Source: GWE2-51-13 sp041736705
GTDB lineage: Bacteria > Bacillota_I > Bacilli_A > Erysipelotrichales > Erysipelotrichaceae
Reading direction: 5' to 3'
Length of the DNA: 27,593 nucleotides
Assembly (NCBI GenBank): GCA_041736705.1
Contig: JBGSTC010000001.1
Span: forward strand, 1-27,593
Of this stretch, positions 21,492-27,593 are shown piece by piece; within the stretch, counting starts at the first letter, position 1; each line of letters begins with the position of its first letter. A program made the translations under genes and the position numbers. Below the pieces are notes generated by a model. It searched no databases, was not told where the DNA came from, and was given only the letters and a program-made list of their open reading frames with translations.

Positions 21492-22359
21492 AGTTTTCTT
21501 CTTCCAAGCATCCCAAGGCTTCCAGGATGCGGTTTAAATCCTCATCATCGCTAAACGCGATGACGATCTTTCCATCATCGACCTTCACCTTGCTTTGGAG
21601 CTTGGTTTGAAGCAGATCGGTCACATAACGGTAGTCTTTCTTTATTTTTTCGACTTCGGGTTTCTTGGGTTGATTTTTCTCTTTGATGAGTTGCTCGACG
21701 GCACGTACCGAAAGATTCTCTCTGATAATTTTCCTTGCGATTTCTTCGATCTCCGCGTCTTCTTCCAACGTGATCAATGGGCGGACATGCCCCATGGTCA
21801 ACTTTTTGTCACGGACCATTTCCTGTACGCTTTGCGGAAGCTTGCGAAGACGCAGGATGTTGGTGACATGTTCCCGGCTCTTCCCGACTTTCTGGGCGAG
21901 TTGTTCCTGGGTCAAACCCATGCGGTCGATCAACAATCCATAGGCGTCGGCTTCCTCGATGATGTTGAGGTCCTCGCGCTGAATGTTTTCGATCAACGAG
22001 ATCTCCATCATTTCTTCTTCGCTGAAATCCATGATGATGGCGGGGATGGTTGCGAGTTCCGCAATACGTGCCGCACGGACACGTCGTTCACCGGCGATCA
22101 ACTGATAACCGGATACCGCCTTACGCAACAAAACCGGAGTGAACACCCCGTGTTGTGCGATGGATTGGGCAAGTTCGTCGATTTTCTCGGGGTCGAAATG
22201 CAATCGCGGTTGATAGGGGTTGGGATGGATGATCGAGAGGTCGATTTCTTCCTTGGGGAATGATTTATCGTTCCCTTTCTGGATTTCTTCCAACATCGAC
22301 GTGACATCTTCTCCGAAAATCGCACCGAGACCTTTCCCTAGACGACTTCGATCACTCAT
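21490..22359 (-). CDS. parB: Chromosome-partitioning protein ParB (Spo0J)
   Basis: A 289-residue ParB CTPase clamp that loads at parS sites. It starts with RLGKGLGAIFGED, a conserved Spo0J N-terminus that in other species stimulates ParA. The CTP-binding GERRVRAAR motif lies at about residues 90-98 and NIQREDLN follows. The helix-turn-helix TQEQLAQKVGKSREHVTNILRLRKLP is of the ParB (parS) type, in contrast to that of the noc product upstream. The C-terminal segment would dimerise. The start overlaps the parA stop as ATGA with GGGGAGG upstream. Confidence 0.96.
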   Translation of the reverse strand: MSDRSRLGKGLGAIFGEDVTSMLEEIQKGNDKSFPKEEIDLSIIHPNPYQPRLHFDPEKIDELAQSIAQHGVFTPVLLRKAVSGYQLIAGERRVRAARIAELATIPAIIMDFSEEEMMEISLIENIQREDLNIIEEADAYGLLIDRMGLTQEQLAQKVGKSREHVTNILRLRKLPQSVQEMVRDKKLTMGHVRPLITLEEDAEIEEIARKIIRENLSVRAVEQLIKEKNQPKKPEVEKIKKDYRYVTDLLQTKLQSKVKVDDGKIVIAFSDDEDLNRILEALGCLEEEN

Positions 22360-23138
22360 GATTGTACCTCCCCTTCGTTCTGGGCGATGACTTCCTTGGC
22401 AAGTGCGGCATATGCCCGCGCCCCTTCGGATCGTACATCGTATTCGAAGATCGATTGTCCGCGCGAAGGCGCTTCGGACAAACGTGTATTACGAGGAATG
22501 AAACTCTTATAAACCCGCTCTTTGAAGTACTTACGCACTTCCTGTTGGACCTCGACGCTCAGCCGTGTCCTGGAATCGAACATCGTCAGCAAGACGCCTT
22601 CGATGAAGAGTTTATCGTTGAACAGCTTCTGGACCAAACGGATCGTCGATAACAACTGGGTCAATCCCTCAAGCGCATAGTATTCGCACTGTACGGGGAT
22701 GATGACGGAATCCGCGGCGGTCAATGCGTTGGTGTTGAGTAAACCCAACGACGGGGGACAATCGATGATGATAAAATCGTAGTTCGGTTTCACGATGTCC
22801 AGTTTGTTTTTCAGCAATCTTTCTCGACCGATCTTAAACTCGACCATTTCCAAGTCCGCTCCGGCCAGATCGATGGTCGCCGGAATCAAGGTGAGAGGCG
22901 GCATCTTGATGGCGACACTCGCTTGATTGACACTGATATCGTTCAACAGTACGTCATACGCACTGTATTTGATGTTTTGACGGGAAGCGCCGACCCCTTG
23001 GGTCGCATTCCCCTGCGGGTCGAAATCCACAAGTAAAACCTTCCGCCCTAAATAGGCGAGACCTGCAGCCAGGTTGATACTGGTGGTCGTCTTTCCGACT
23101 CCTCCTTTTTGATTGGCTACGGCGATGACTTTACCCAT
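22356..23138 (-). CDS. parA: Chromosome-partitioning ATPase ParA (Soj)
   Basis: A 260-residue deviant Walker ATPase of the chromosomal Soj type, without the N-terminal DNA-binding domain of plasmid ParA. Seen are the deviant Walker A VANQKGGVGKTTTSINLA, Walker A' / B region VLLVDFDPQGNATQGVG and FIIIDCPPSLGLL. It acts with ParB in origin segregation and regulation of DnaA. The start at 23138, with AAGGAAG upstream, gives the standard MGKVIAVANQKGG N-terminus; the ATG at 23156 directly follows the noc stop and is less likely. Confidence 0.96.
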   Translation of the reverse strand: MGKVIAVANQKGGVGKTTTSINLAAGLAYLGRKVLLVDFDPQGNATQGVGASRQNIKYSAYDVLLNDISVNQASVAIKMPPLTLIPATIDLAGADLEMVEFKIGRERLLKNKLDIVKPNYDFIIIDCPPSLGLLNTNALTAADSVIIPVQCEYYALEGLTQLLSTIRLVQKLFNDKLFIEGVLLTMFDSRTRLSVEVQQEVRKYFKERVYKSFIPRNTRLSEAPSRGQSIFEYDVRSEGARAYAALAKEVIAQNEGEVQS

Positions 23139-23156
23139 GAACCCACTTCCTTTCAT

Positions 23157-23924
23157 CTATTTTGGGAAACGCAATACGATCCGGACTTCCTTCTCGTCTT
23201 CTTCGACTTTCTTATGGACGTCGACCCCGGTTTTCAGGATCATCCCGACCGCCGCCTCGATCGTATTCAGTGCGATCTTCAGGTTGCGGGTGATGCCCTT
23301 GGTTCTCGGTTTCTTCATCTCTTCTTCGTGTTTCTTCACTTTACCGTTGATCCATTGTTCGGTCTGGCGAACGTTCAGGTTCATCCCGACGATCTTTTTG
23401 AACATGTCGTGACGTTCTTCCGGGACGACGTTCAGCAAGGCACGCGCGTGACGTTCGGTGATGACCCTCTCGCTCACGGCTTGCTGGATGTCCTCGGGGA
23501 GTTGAAGCAGACGGATCTTATTCGCGATCGCCGATTGGGACTTCCCGACCTTGCTTGCGATCTTCTCTTGGGTCAATTGACTCTCGGCCATGATTTTAAC
23601 ATAGGCTTTCGCTTCTTCGATGGCGGTCAAATCCTCGCGTTGCAGGTTCTCGACCAACGCCATCTCCGCCATCTGCGTTTCATCCGCTTCACTGATCAAG
23701 CAAGGGACCGTGATGAACCCCGCCATCTGCATGGCGCGATACCTTCTCTCCCCGGCGATGATTTCATATTGCAGCCCGATTTTTCGTACGGTGATCGGTT
23801 GGATCAAGCCGTTCTCACGGATGGATTGGGCAAGTTCCATCAACGATTCCCGATTGAAATCCAATCGCGGTTGATAGCGGTTGGGTTTAATCAGTTCCAC
23901 TGGGATATCAAAGGTCTCTCTCAT
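23157..23924 (-). CDS. noc: Nucleoid occlusion protein Noc (ParB paralogue), short N-terminus
   Basis: A 255-residue ParB-like CTPase. The N-terminal domain has IPVELIKPNRYQPRLDF and the GERRYRAM CTP motif; the helix-turn-helix TQEKIASKVGKSQSAIANKIRLLQLP matches Noc more than Spo0J (GKSQS.IANK). Its place between rsmG and parA is that of noc in Bacillus. The protein starts MRETFDIPVELI: the 30-40 residues with the amphipathic membrane-targeting helix of Bacillus Noc are absent. The ATG has AGGAGG at ideal spacing, eight bases after rsmG, so this start is well supported. Whether it binds the membrane or blocks division is therefore uncertain. Confidence 0.88.
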   Translation of the reverse strand: MRETFDIPVELIKPNRYQPRLDFNRESLMELAQSIRENGLIQPITVRKIGLQYEIIAGERRYRAMQMAGFITVPCLISEADETQMAEMALVENLQREDLTAIEEAKAYVKIMAESQLTQEKIASKVGKSQSAIANKIRLLQLPEDIQQAVSERVITERHARALLNVVPEERHDMFKKIVGMNLNVRQTEQWINGKVKKHEEEMKKPRTKGITRNLKIALNTIEAAVGMILKTGVDVHKKVEEDEKEVRIVLRFPK

Positions 23925-23932
23925 GCTTCCTC

Positions 23933-24628
23933 CTACAAAGGTTTCTTCTTGATTTGGGCGAAATTCCGGGGATATCCCTTGGGTGTTTCACCGGTCTTCC
24001 TCAATACTATATTATAACGCAGGCCTGCGCTTGGCAGTACTTCCTTTTGGATTTCTTTTCTCTCCAGCCTCAACACTTCCATCGCATGGACGCTTTCCTG
24101 AAGTTCTTCCATCCCCGAACTACCTTTCATCGCGATGACGATCCCGTCGGCTTTCACCAAGGGCGCACACAATTCAAGCAAGATCGGCAAGGCCGCGACA
24201 GCGCGTGCCGTCGCCGCGTCGTATCTTAGTTTGCGATTCACGAAATCCTCGGCGCGTTCGTTGACGACGATCGCGTTCTTCAATCCGAGTTGTTTGACGA
24301 CTTCGTTGAGGAAGGTGGTTCTCTTCCCGATCGGTTCGACCATCGTCACCTTCAAGTCAGGCAAGGCGATCGCCAAGGGGATCGCAGGGAAACCGGCTCC
24401 CGATCCGACATCGACCAAACTCTTCGATTCCTGAAGTAAAGGAACCAAACAGAGACAATCCAGGAAATGCTTCTCACGCACTTCCTCGATCGCCGTGATG
24501 GCGGTCAAATTCATGCGTTGATTCCACTCTGAAAGAAGTTCATGATAGCGATCCAGCATCGCGAATTTCGACGCGGTGAAAGGAATCTTACGTTGACCGA
24601 GGGCTTCGGCGAGTTCTGATTGATTCAT
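23933..24628 (-). CDS. rsmG: 16S rRNA (guanine-N7) methyltransferase
   Basis: A 231-residue RsmG (GidB), which methylates G527 of 16S rRNA. Visible are LLSEWNQRMNLTAIT, REKHFLDCL, the SAM-binding LVDVGSGAGFPAIPLAIALP and KVTMVEPIGKRTTFLNEV. Length is normal. The ATG at 24628 has CGGAGGA upstream. It heads the minus-strand run rsmG-noc-parA-parB-mnmE. A TAAAAT -10-like box lies about 15-20 bases before the ribosome site, with no good -35. Confidence 0.96.
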   Translation of the reverse strand: MNQSELAEALGQRKIPFTASKFAMLDRYHELLSEWNQRMNLTAITAIEEVREKHFLDCLCLVPLLQESKSLVDVGSGAGFPAIPLAIALPDLKVTMVEPIGKRTTFLNEVVKQLGLKNAIVVNERAEDFVNRKLRYDAATARAVAALPILLELCAPLVKADGIVIAMKGSSGMEELQESVHAMEVLRLERKEIQKEVLPSAGLRYNIVLRKTGETPKGYPRNFAQIKKKPL

Positions 24629-24782
24629 GTCATTCCTCCGTGTTGCTATTTTATCATAGATGACCCCCTAGCGTAAGGGTGTATGCGTATTATCTTACAT
24701 GGGCTTCGAACTGTACGTTTCTATGGATTTGAACTTGAATCGATCTTCCCCTTGCTTTCAAAGGCTATCCCACACTTTGCCC

Positions 24783-24810
24783 TTGAACGCTTTTTGAATT
24801 GGGATACAAT
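24783..24810 (+). promoter_or_regulatory. Candidate promoter of the tandem lipoprotein genes
   Basis: TTGAAC (24783-24788), 16-bp spacer, TACAAT (24805-24810), followed 12 bases later by the GGGAGGAA ribosome site. The rest of the gap from rsmG (24629-24782) holds only an imperfect ACCC/GGGT hairpin near 24662-24682. Confidence 0.5.
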
Positions 24811-24832
24811 AAACTTATTGGGAGGAATTTCT

Positions 24833-25435
24833 ATGCGTAAATTCATCATTGTCTTCATCCTTGCTTTCATACTGGTTTTATCCAGCTGTCAATCTCAGAG
24901 TGATCTTACCGAAATCACGAATCAGATCAACGAAAACAAGGCGACCCTTCAGGCGAACACAAACAAAATGATTCAGCTCGATGCTTTGCTGAAGGAAATG
25001 AAAGACAAGGTCGACAGTTACATCCCTACGTTTCTAGAACGGGGTTCGGCATTTTGCTGCGACACCGGAATCGAATACTATGATGAAGCGAAAGACGTGA
25101 TGATCCTCACCCCGGCGCTAACCAACATCCGTATCGAATTCAAAGGAAAACTACCGGTTCAGATCACGATGAACGAACAACGGGGGTTGGTCCATTTCTA
25201 TTTCAACGGGGAATTGGGGAGCGATGGAAACATAACAAAAGAATTCATACTCGGCTATGAAGCGGTAAGTAAACTTGCGCTCGAACGCGCCGGAATCAAA
25301 GATATCGTGCTTGACCTTGGAAACGGAATGGCTTTGGTGAGGGTGAATGGGGAACCTTCCAAACTAACCGGATCATCACTTAAAATCAGAGAAGACTTCG
25401 AAAAGCTGGTTTTCACCATAACGCTTGGTAATTAA
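24833..25435 (+). CDS. Putative lipoprotein (tandem pair, first copy)
   Basis: A 200-residue protein starting MRKFIIVFILAFILVLSSC (lipobox LSSC near residue 19). A helical, coiled-coil-like segment (about 24-65, LTEITNQINENKATLQANTNKM) leads to a beta-rich domain with YYDEAKDVMILTPALTNIRIEFKGKLPVQITM. The next gene encodes a paralogue with the same plan. The ATG at 24833 has GGGAGGAA upstream; a longer open frame from 24683 would place the promoter inside the gene and bury the signal peptide. Function unknown; outer-membrane-face location is inferred from the lipobox. Confidence 0.82.
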   Translation: MRKFIIVFILAFILVLSSCQSQSDLTEITNQINENKATLQANTNKMIQLDALLKEMKDKVDSYIPTFLERGSAFCCDTGIEYYDEAKDVMILTPALTNIRIEFKGKLPVQITMNEQRGLVHFYFNGELGSDGNITKEFILGYEAVSKLALERAGIKDIVLDLGNGMALVRVNGEPSKLTGSSLKIREDFEKLVFTITLGN

Positions 25436-25437
25436 CC

Positions 25438-26004
25438 ATGAAGAACACGTCCATCGCAGTTGTCGTCCTTCTTCTGCTCGTTTTCGGCGGTTGTACGCAA
25501 AAAGAGTCGGAAGAACTTACGAAATTGAAATCCACGTTGGAGTCCCAACAATTTTCGATTGCCATTCAGGAAACGTCGATCAATGAAATGACGACTAAGA
25601 TCACCGAACTGGCGAATCTGGCCGAAGTCTATCTTGTCGATCATAGCGCATCCATCCTTGGCGAAAACTTTTCCTTATCTTATTATGACAGCGCGCTCGA
25701 TGTCACCGTCGTCACACCGACCAAGATCAACGTCCAGATCGAAGTCGAAGGACAACTCCCGGATTATGTCTTCGTTTCGGAAACGGATACAAGTATCGAT
25801 TTCTTCTTCCATGATGCTTCGAAGATCGAATTCATCACGGGGTATGCGGTCTATTCTAAAGAAGCCACCAACGGGGTTGATCTTGGAAAAGGATATATCC
25901 TTGCGAATACGCGGATCATCTGGACGGAACTCAATGAAGACCAAATGAAGTTGCGCGATGAATTCGCAGGCCGTAAGTTCATTATTATTGTAAACAATGA
26001 GTAA
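25438..26004 (+). CDS. Putative lipoprotein (tandem pair, second copy)
   Basis: A 188-residue paralogue of the preceding protein: lipobox FGGC near residue 19, a heptad-like helix (ELTKLKSTLESQQFSIAIQE), then YYDSALDVTVVTPTKINVQIEVEGQLPDYVFV, which lines up with YYDEAKDVMILTPALTNIRIEFKGKLPVQITM in the first copy. It starts two bases after the first copy's stop without a clear ribosome site, so translation is probably coupled. The two have diverged strongly, so the duplication is not recent. Function unknown. Confidence 0.82.
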   Translation: MKNTSIAVVVLLLLVFGGCTQKESEELTKLKSTLESQQFSIAIQETSINEMTTKITELANLAEVYLVDHSASILGENFSLSYYDSALDVTVVTPTKINVQIEVEGQLPDYVFVSETDTSIDFFFHDASKIEFITGYAVYSKEATNGVDLGKGYILANTRIIWTELNEDQMKLRDEFAGRKFIIIVNNE

Positions 26005-26047
26005 TTCCTCTATTCTTCCATTAATCAACTTAGCAAAGGAGAACCCT

Positions 26048-26536
26048 ATGTCGAAAACCGCCTTATTGATCGTGGATATGCAGAAGAACTGTAAAACCAA
26101 TGCGTCGTCGACCGATTCTTTCCTCTCCGCCGTCGCCTACATCAATGAAGTAAGCAAGATCTTCCGATCGAAGAGCTTACCGGTCGTGATCATCCAGGAT
26201 TCGGAAGATGCCGGACCGGGAGAAGAAGGATTCGATTGTGTCGATGAGTTGATCGTGGATGAATCCGATTTCCATATCCACAAACGTTTCAGTAATTCTT
26301 TCTGGCAAACCGAACTGGACACCTTGCTTCGATCACAGGATGTGGATAGCGTCGTGGTGTGCGGATTCGCCGCCGAGTATTGCGTGCTCTTCACCTACAA
26401 CGGAGCGGTCGAGCGGGGCTATTCCACCTTCTTGCTTCAACATGGAATCGCCGGGGTTCATGAAGAAGAAATCAGTCGAATCCAACAGCTTCGACCGGTG
26501 GTTTCATACAACGCACTCGGATACTTCCTTAAATAA
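26048..26536 (+). CDS. Isochorismatase-like cysteine hydrolase
   Basis: A 162-residue member of the isochorismatase/nicotinamidase superfamily. The catalytic triad is visible: Asp in LLIVDMQKN, Lys in HIHKRFSNSFWQT and Cys in VVVCGFAAEYCV. Members hydrolyse amides or ethers such as nicotinamide, ureidoacrylate or N-carbamoyl compounds; the substrate here cannot be told. The protein is shorter than nicotinamidases (about 180-210 residues). The start at 26048 has AAGGAG upstream; an in-frame ATG at 25997 would overlap the lipoprotein gene. It ends at a strong bidirectional terminator. Confidence 0.88.
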   Translation: MSKTALLIVDMQKNCKTNASSTDSFLSAVAYINEVSKIFRSKSLPVVIIQDSEDAGPGEEGFDCVDELIVDESDFHIHKRFSNSFWQTELDTLLRSQDVDSVVVCGFAAEYCVLFTYNGAVERGYSTFLLQHGIAGVHEEEISRIQQLRPVVSYNALGYFLK

Positions 26537-26543
26537 TCTAAAG

Positions 26544-26575
26544 AAAAGAAATCCCGTAGCGTCGGGATTTCTTTT
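26544..26575. terminator. Bidirectional terminator between convergent genes
   Basis: A perfect 13-bp stem (AAAAGAAATCCCG / CGGGATTTCTTTT) with a six-base loop, between the hydrolase (plus) and the thioredoxin-like gene (minus); its right arm includes the last bases of the latter. T-runs occur on both strands. Confidence 0.9.
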
Positions 26576-26900
26576 ACGATAGGAGATCAAGGATCCGTTG
26601 GATCTTGTTGAAATCGATGAAGCGGCTTTCACGCAGCACTTCCTTTCCTTCGTGGAACACAAGGATGGTCGGTACGGTTAACACATTGTTTTGGGCTGCG
26701 ATGTCGGGATGCATCGATCCATCGATCTTTAGAAGCGGAAAAGTATAGTTCGAACTGAGTTCCGTCAATTTCGGAAACACCGCCTTACAGACATTGCATG
26801 TGGGTGTGGTGAAATAGAGGATCGATGTGGGTTGCGCATTGATGTTGTCCGCGAAATCCTGAGTGCTTTTTATCAGTTTTAGTTGTGTTGTTTCGATCAT
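26574..26900 (-). CDS. Thioredoxin-like protein
   Basis: A 108-residue thioredoxin-fold protein. The redox site is TPTCNVCKAVFPKL (CxxC, about residues 35-38) after the strand SILYF; the cis-proline loop is VLTVPTILVFHEGKEV. The CNVC motif differs from the CGPC of housekeeping thioredoxin and resembles YtpP/thioredoxin-like reductants of Firmicutes. The ATG at 26900 is chosen because GGAG lies six bases upstream; the in-frame TTG at 26912 overlaps that site. The IS200-type element begins within about 16 bases upstream of the start, so the original promoter has probably been displaced. Confidence 0.88.
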   Translation of the reverse strand: MIETTQLKLIKSTQDFADNINAQPTSILYFTTPTCNVCKAVFPKLTELSSNYTFPLLKIDGSMHPDIAAQNNVLTVPTILVFHEGKEVLRESRFIDFNKIQRILDLLS

Positions 26901-26916
26901 GCATTTCTCCAATCAT

Positions 26917-27034
26917 AACTACCGGCTTAGCCGGTAGTTTGCCTTCGCCCTATAAGGGCTTGTTGCTGCCGTCCCCTCCGGGACGCCGAGGGCCTGACAG
27001 CCGCAGCGTTTCCTCAGCTGACACCTTACGGTGC
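26917..27034 (-). repeat. Cluster of hairpins at the IS200 end
   Basis: Four separate perfect hairpins in 118 bases: 26917-26939 (10-bp stem), 26947-26959 (GCCCT-3-AGGGC), 26970-26985 (CGTCCC-4-GGGACG) and 27022-27033 (CACC-4-GGTG). The first is probably the TnpA-recognised end hairpin. The others are more than an IS200 end normally needs and could form a structured RNA in the tnpA 3' region. Confidence 0.6.
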
Positions 27035-27047
27035 CTTTTCTACTGCT

Positions 27048-27512
27048 TTATTTTCCCTGGTCGCCCGTAAACGGGTCAATGTATTCCTTCAAACTTAACT
27101 GATCATACATCCGATCCTCTTGCAGTTGATTCGCGATGTATTCCTTGATCTTCTTTTCATTCTTTCCCACCGTATCCACAAAATACCCTCTCGCCCAAAA
27201 CACCCGGTTCCCGTATTTGTACTTCAGGTTCGCATGCCGCTCAAAAATCATCAGCGTGCTCTTTCCCTTCAAATACCCCATCACTTGCGCTACACTATAT
27301 TTCGGTGGGATACTGACCAGCATGTGGATGTGATCCGGGCAGGCTTCCGCCTCGATCAAGTCGATTCCTTTGCGCTCGCACAGCGTGCGCAAAATCACCC
27401 CGATATCATGCTTCAATCTTCCGTAAATCACTTGTCTTCGATACTTCGGCGCAAACACCAAGTGATATTTACAGTTGTACGTCGTGTGTGATAAACTTTG
27501 TGTGTCTTTCAT
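27048..27512 (-). CDS. tnpA: IS200-family Y1 transposase TnpA
   Basis: A 154-residue single-strand transposase. It shows the family start HTTYNCKYHLVFAPKYRRQVIYG, the HUH metal motif in CPDHIHMLVSIPP and the catalytic tyrosine in EYIANQLQED near residue 130. These enzymes act as dimers, cutting and joining single-stranded DNA next to hairpins. The ATG at 27512 has GGAGGA upstream and gives the standard length; the open frame to 27566 extends into the untranslated leader. Intact reading frame. Confidence 0.95.
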   Translation of the reverse strand: MKDTQSLSHTTYNCKYHLVFAPKYRRQVIYGRLKHDIGVILRTLCERKGIDLIEAEACPDHIHMLVSIPPKYSVAQVMGYLKGKSTLMIFERHANLKYKYGNRVFWARGYFVDTVGKNEKKIKEYIANQLQEDRMYDQLSLKEYIDPFTGDQGK

Positions 27513-27520
27513 GAAAGGCT

Positions 27521-27572
27521 TCCTCCGTCTTGATTGTTGTGCTGTCAGGCTCTTCAATCTTACCACGGAGGA
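27521..27572 (-). promoter_or_regulatory. RBS-sequestering inverted repeat before tnpA
   Basis: TCCTCCGT (27521-27528) and ACGGAGGA (27565-27572) are perfect complements; one arm contains the tnpA ribosome site GGAGGA. Salmonella IS200 is known to repress its transposase by a leader hairpin that hides the ribosome site, and this arrangement fits that behaviour. Confidence 0.55.
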
Positions 27573-27593
27573 TTTTTATTTGACTCATCGCTT

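Larger units (their letters stand above)
26917..27593 (-). mobile_element. IS200-type element (IS200/IS605 family), one end outside the window
   Basis: A Y1 transposase gene (27048-27512) is followed by a hairpin-rich end starting with a 10-bp perfect hairpin (AACTACCGGC-3-GCCGGTAGTT, 26917-26939), the style of subterminal hairpins recognised by TnpA. There is no tnpB. Such elements have no inverted terminal repeats and make no target duplication, so the exact ends cannot be fixed; the upstream end may lie past 27593. Confidence 0.85.

Noticed and set aside
21490..24628. parS (TGTTTCACGTGAAACA) or Noc-binding sites within the segregation genes
   Set aside because: Reading both strands by eye I found no match close to either consensus; GTTTCAC fragments near 14167 and 23985 lack the second half.
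1..27593. CRISPR array
   Set aside because: No series of evenly spaced short repeats was seen.
1..27593. tRNA or rRNA genes
   Set aside because: No GTTCRANYC-type T-arm with matching acceptor stem and no rRNA-like stretch was recognised, including at the prs 3' end where an island might use a tRNA site.

Overview
This window comes from a low-to-mid GC Firmicute (Bacillota). It contains the conserved block tatD - yabE-like - rnmV - rsmA - ispE - glmU - prs and the chromosome-segregation block rsmG - noc - parA - parB - mnmE. TGA is an ordinary stop and most genes have strong AGGAGG-type ribosome binding sites. The sporulation genes that sit between rnmV and prs in Bacillus subtilis (yabG, veg, sspF, spoVG) are absent. 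A non-sporulating Erysipelotrichia- or Acholeplasma/Izemoplasma-like lineage is possible, but I cannot prove it from sequence alone.

Layout. 1-1376: a complete IS3-family insertion sequence with perfect 36-bp inverted repeats; it has cut the last codons off an aspartate/glutamate racemase-type gene (1370-2080, minus). 2135-2730: a DUF4440-type protein and a SemiSWEET transporter (both minus). 2855-3054: a broken copy of the 3' end of prs. 3055-13307: an accessory island, visibly more AT-rich than the core. It holds a 1571-residue membrane protein, a translationally overlapping cytosolic zinc-ribbon protein, a two-helix miniprotein, three zinc-ribbon membrane proteins, two lipoproteins and a decayed lipoprotein gene. 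13308-24628: the core housekeeping run on the minus strand, prs back to rsmG. 24833-26536: two tandem paralogous lipoproteins and an isochorismatase-like hydrolase (plus). 26574-27593: a thioredoxin-like protein and an IS200-type element (minus).

The main observation is that the 10-kb island lies exactly between the intact prs 3' end (13308-13507) and a second, diverged copy of that 3' end (2855-3054). This is the geometry left when an element enters the 3' end of a gene and restores the gene with its own copy. Most differences between the two copies are silent, so they diverged as working genes.

The island genes look like one envelope-associated system. A giant protein has about seven N-terminal membrane segments, a large outer domain and a long charged C-terminal half. 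Its stop codon overlaps the start of a soluble zinc-ribbon partner. Several single-span or multi-span proteins carrying the same Cys4 zinc ribbon, and lipoproteins, follow. I recognise no enzyme in it, so its function is open. A secreted-toxin/immunity system and an envelope-sensing or assembly complex are both possible.

Both insertion elements carry inverted repeats that would hide the transposase ribosome binding site in read-through transcripts.
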